DNA of 5,774 bases, from NCBI GenBank assembly GCA_030743445.1, contig JASLSL010000137.1:1-5774 (forward strand), read 5' to 3'. Source of the DNA: Alphaproteobacteria bacterium. Its GTDB lineage: Bacteria; Pseudomonadota; Alphaproteobacteria; UBA8366. The number at the start of each line of letters is the position of its first letter. Positions within the stretch are counted from its first letter, which is position 1. The notes beneath the pieces were generated by a model. It saw only the letters and a program-made list of their open reading frames with translations, was not told the DNA's origin and made no database searches. This document shows, in pieces, positions 5,774-5,774 of this stretch. Both the position numbers and the translations under genes were made by a program.

Positions 5774-5774
5774 G

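Overview
The window is GC-rich, with all recognisable genes on the minus strand. It looks like the chromosome of an alphaproteobacterium, probably Rhodospirillales-like. The reasons are the codon bias, a coenzyme-B12-dependent ribonucleotide reductase used as a housekeeping gene, FtsX and PlsC-family proteins of alphaproteobacterial character, and REP-like palindromic elements beginning with a GTCATCCCGG-type end. The taxonomic placement is an inference from memory, not from a search.

Layout in transcription order (right to left): 5774-5546 is a highly structured repeat region. One reading frame stays open through it from the window edge and stops 1 nt before ftsX. Then comes a tightly packed set: ftsX (5544-4657), a 15-nt gap, a GmhB-type heptose-bisphosphate phosphatase (4641-4081), a YdcF/ElyC/SanA-family (DUF218) membrane protein joined by a TGATG overlap (4081-3440), and a PlsC-type acyltransferase joined by a GTGA overlap (3443-2706). 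A 155-nt AT-rich intergenic region follows, with a consensus DnaA box and a plausible sigma70-type promoter. It precedes nrdJ (2550-262), the adenosylcobalamin-dependent ribonucleotide reductase. Positions 261-1 hold no gene, only a nested palindromic repeat (100-231) and a G-rich hairpin/quadruplex-type stretch (44-80).

Functionally, the four-gene set is about envelope building. FtsX is the membrane half of the divisome FtsEX complex that controls peptidoglycan hydrolysis. GmhB makes a heptose precursor of lipopolysaccharide, YdcF-family proteins are linked to envelope polysaccharide/lipid-carrier metabolism, and PlsC makes phosphatidic acid. nrdJ supplies dNTP precursors and appears to be a separate transcription unit with its own promoter and possible DnaA control.

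No CRISPR, defence, phage or mobile-element protein genes are visible, and I found no convincing undescribed multi-gene system. The points most worth a second look are the repeat that remains open in the frame entering ftsX (where ftsE would normally lie), the DnaA box upstream of nrdJ, and the missing half of the zinc site in the GmhB-like phosphatase.
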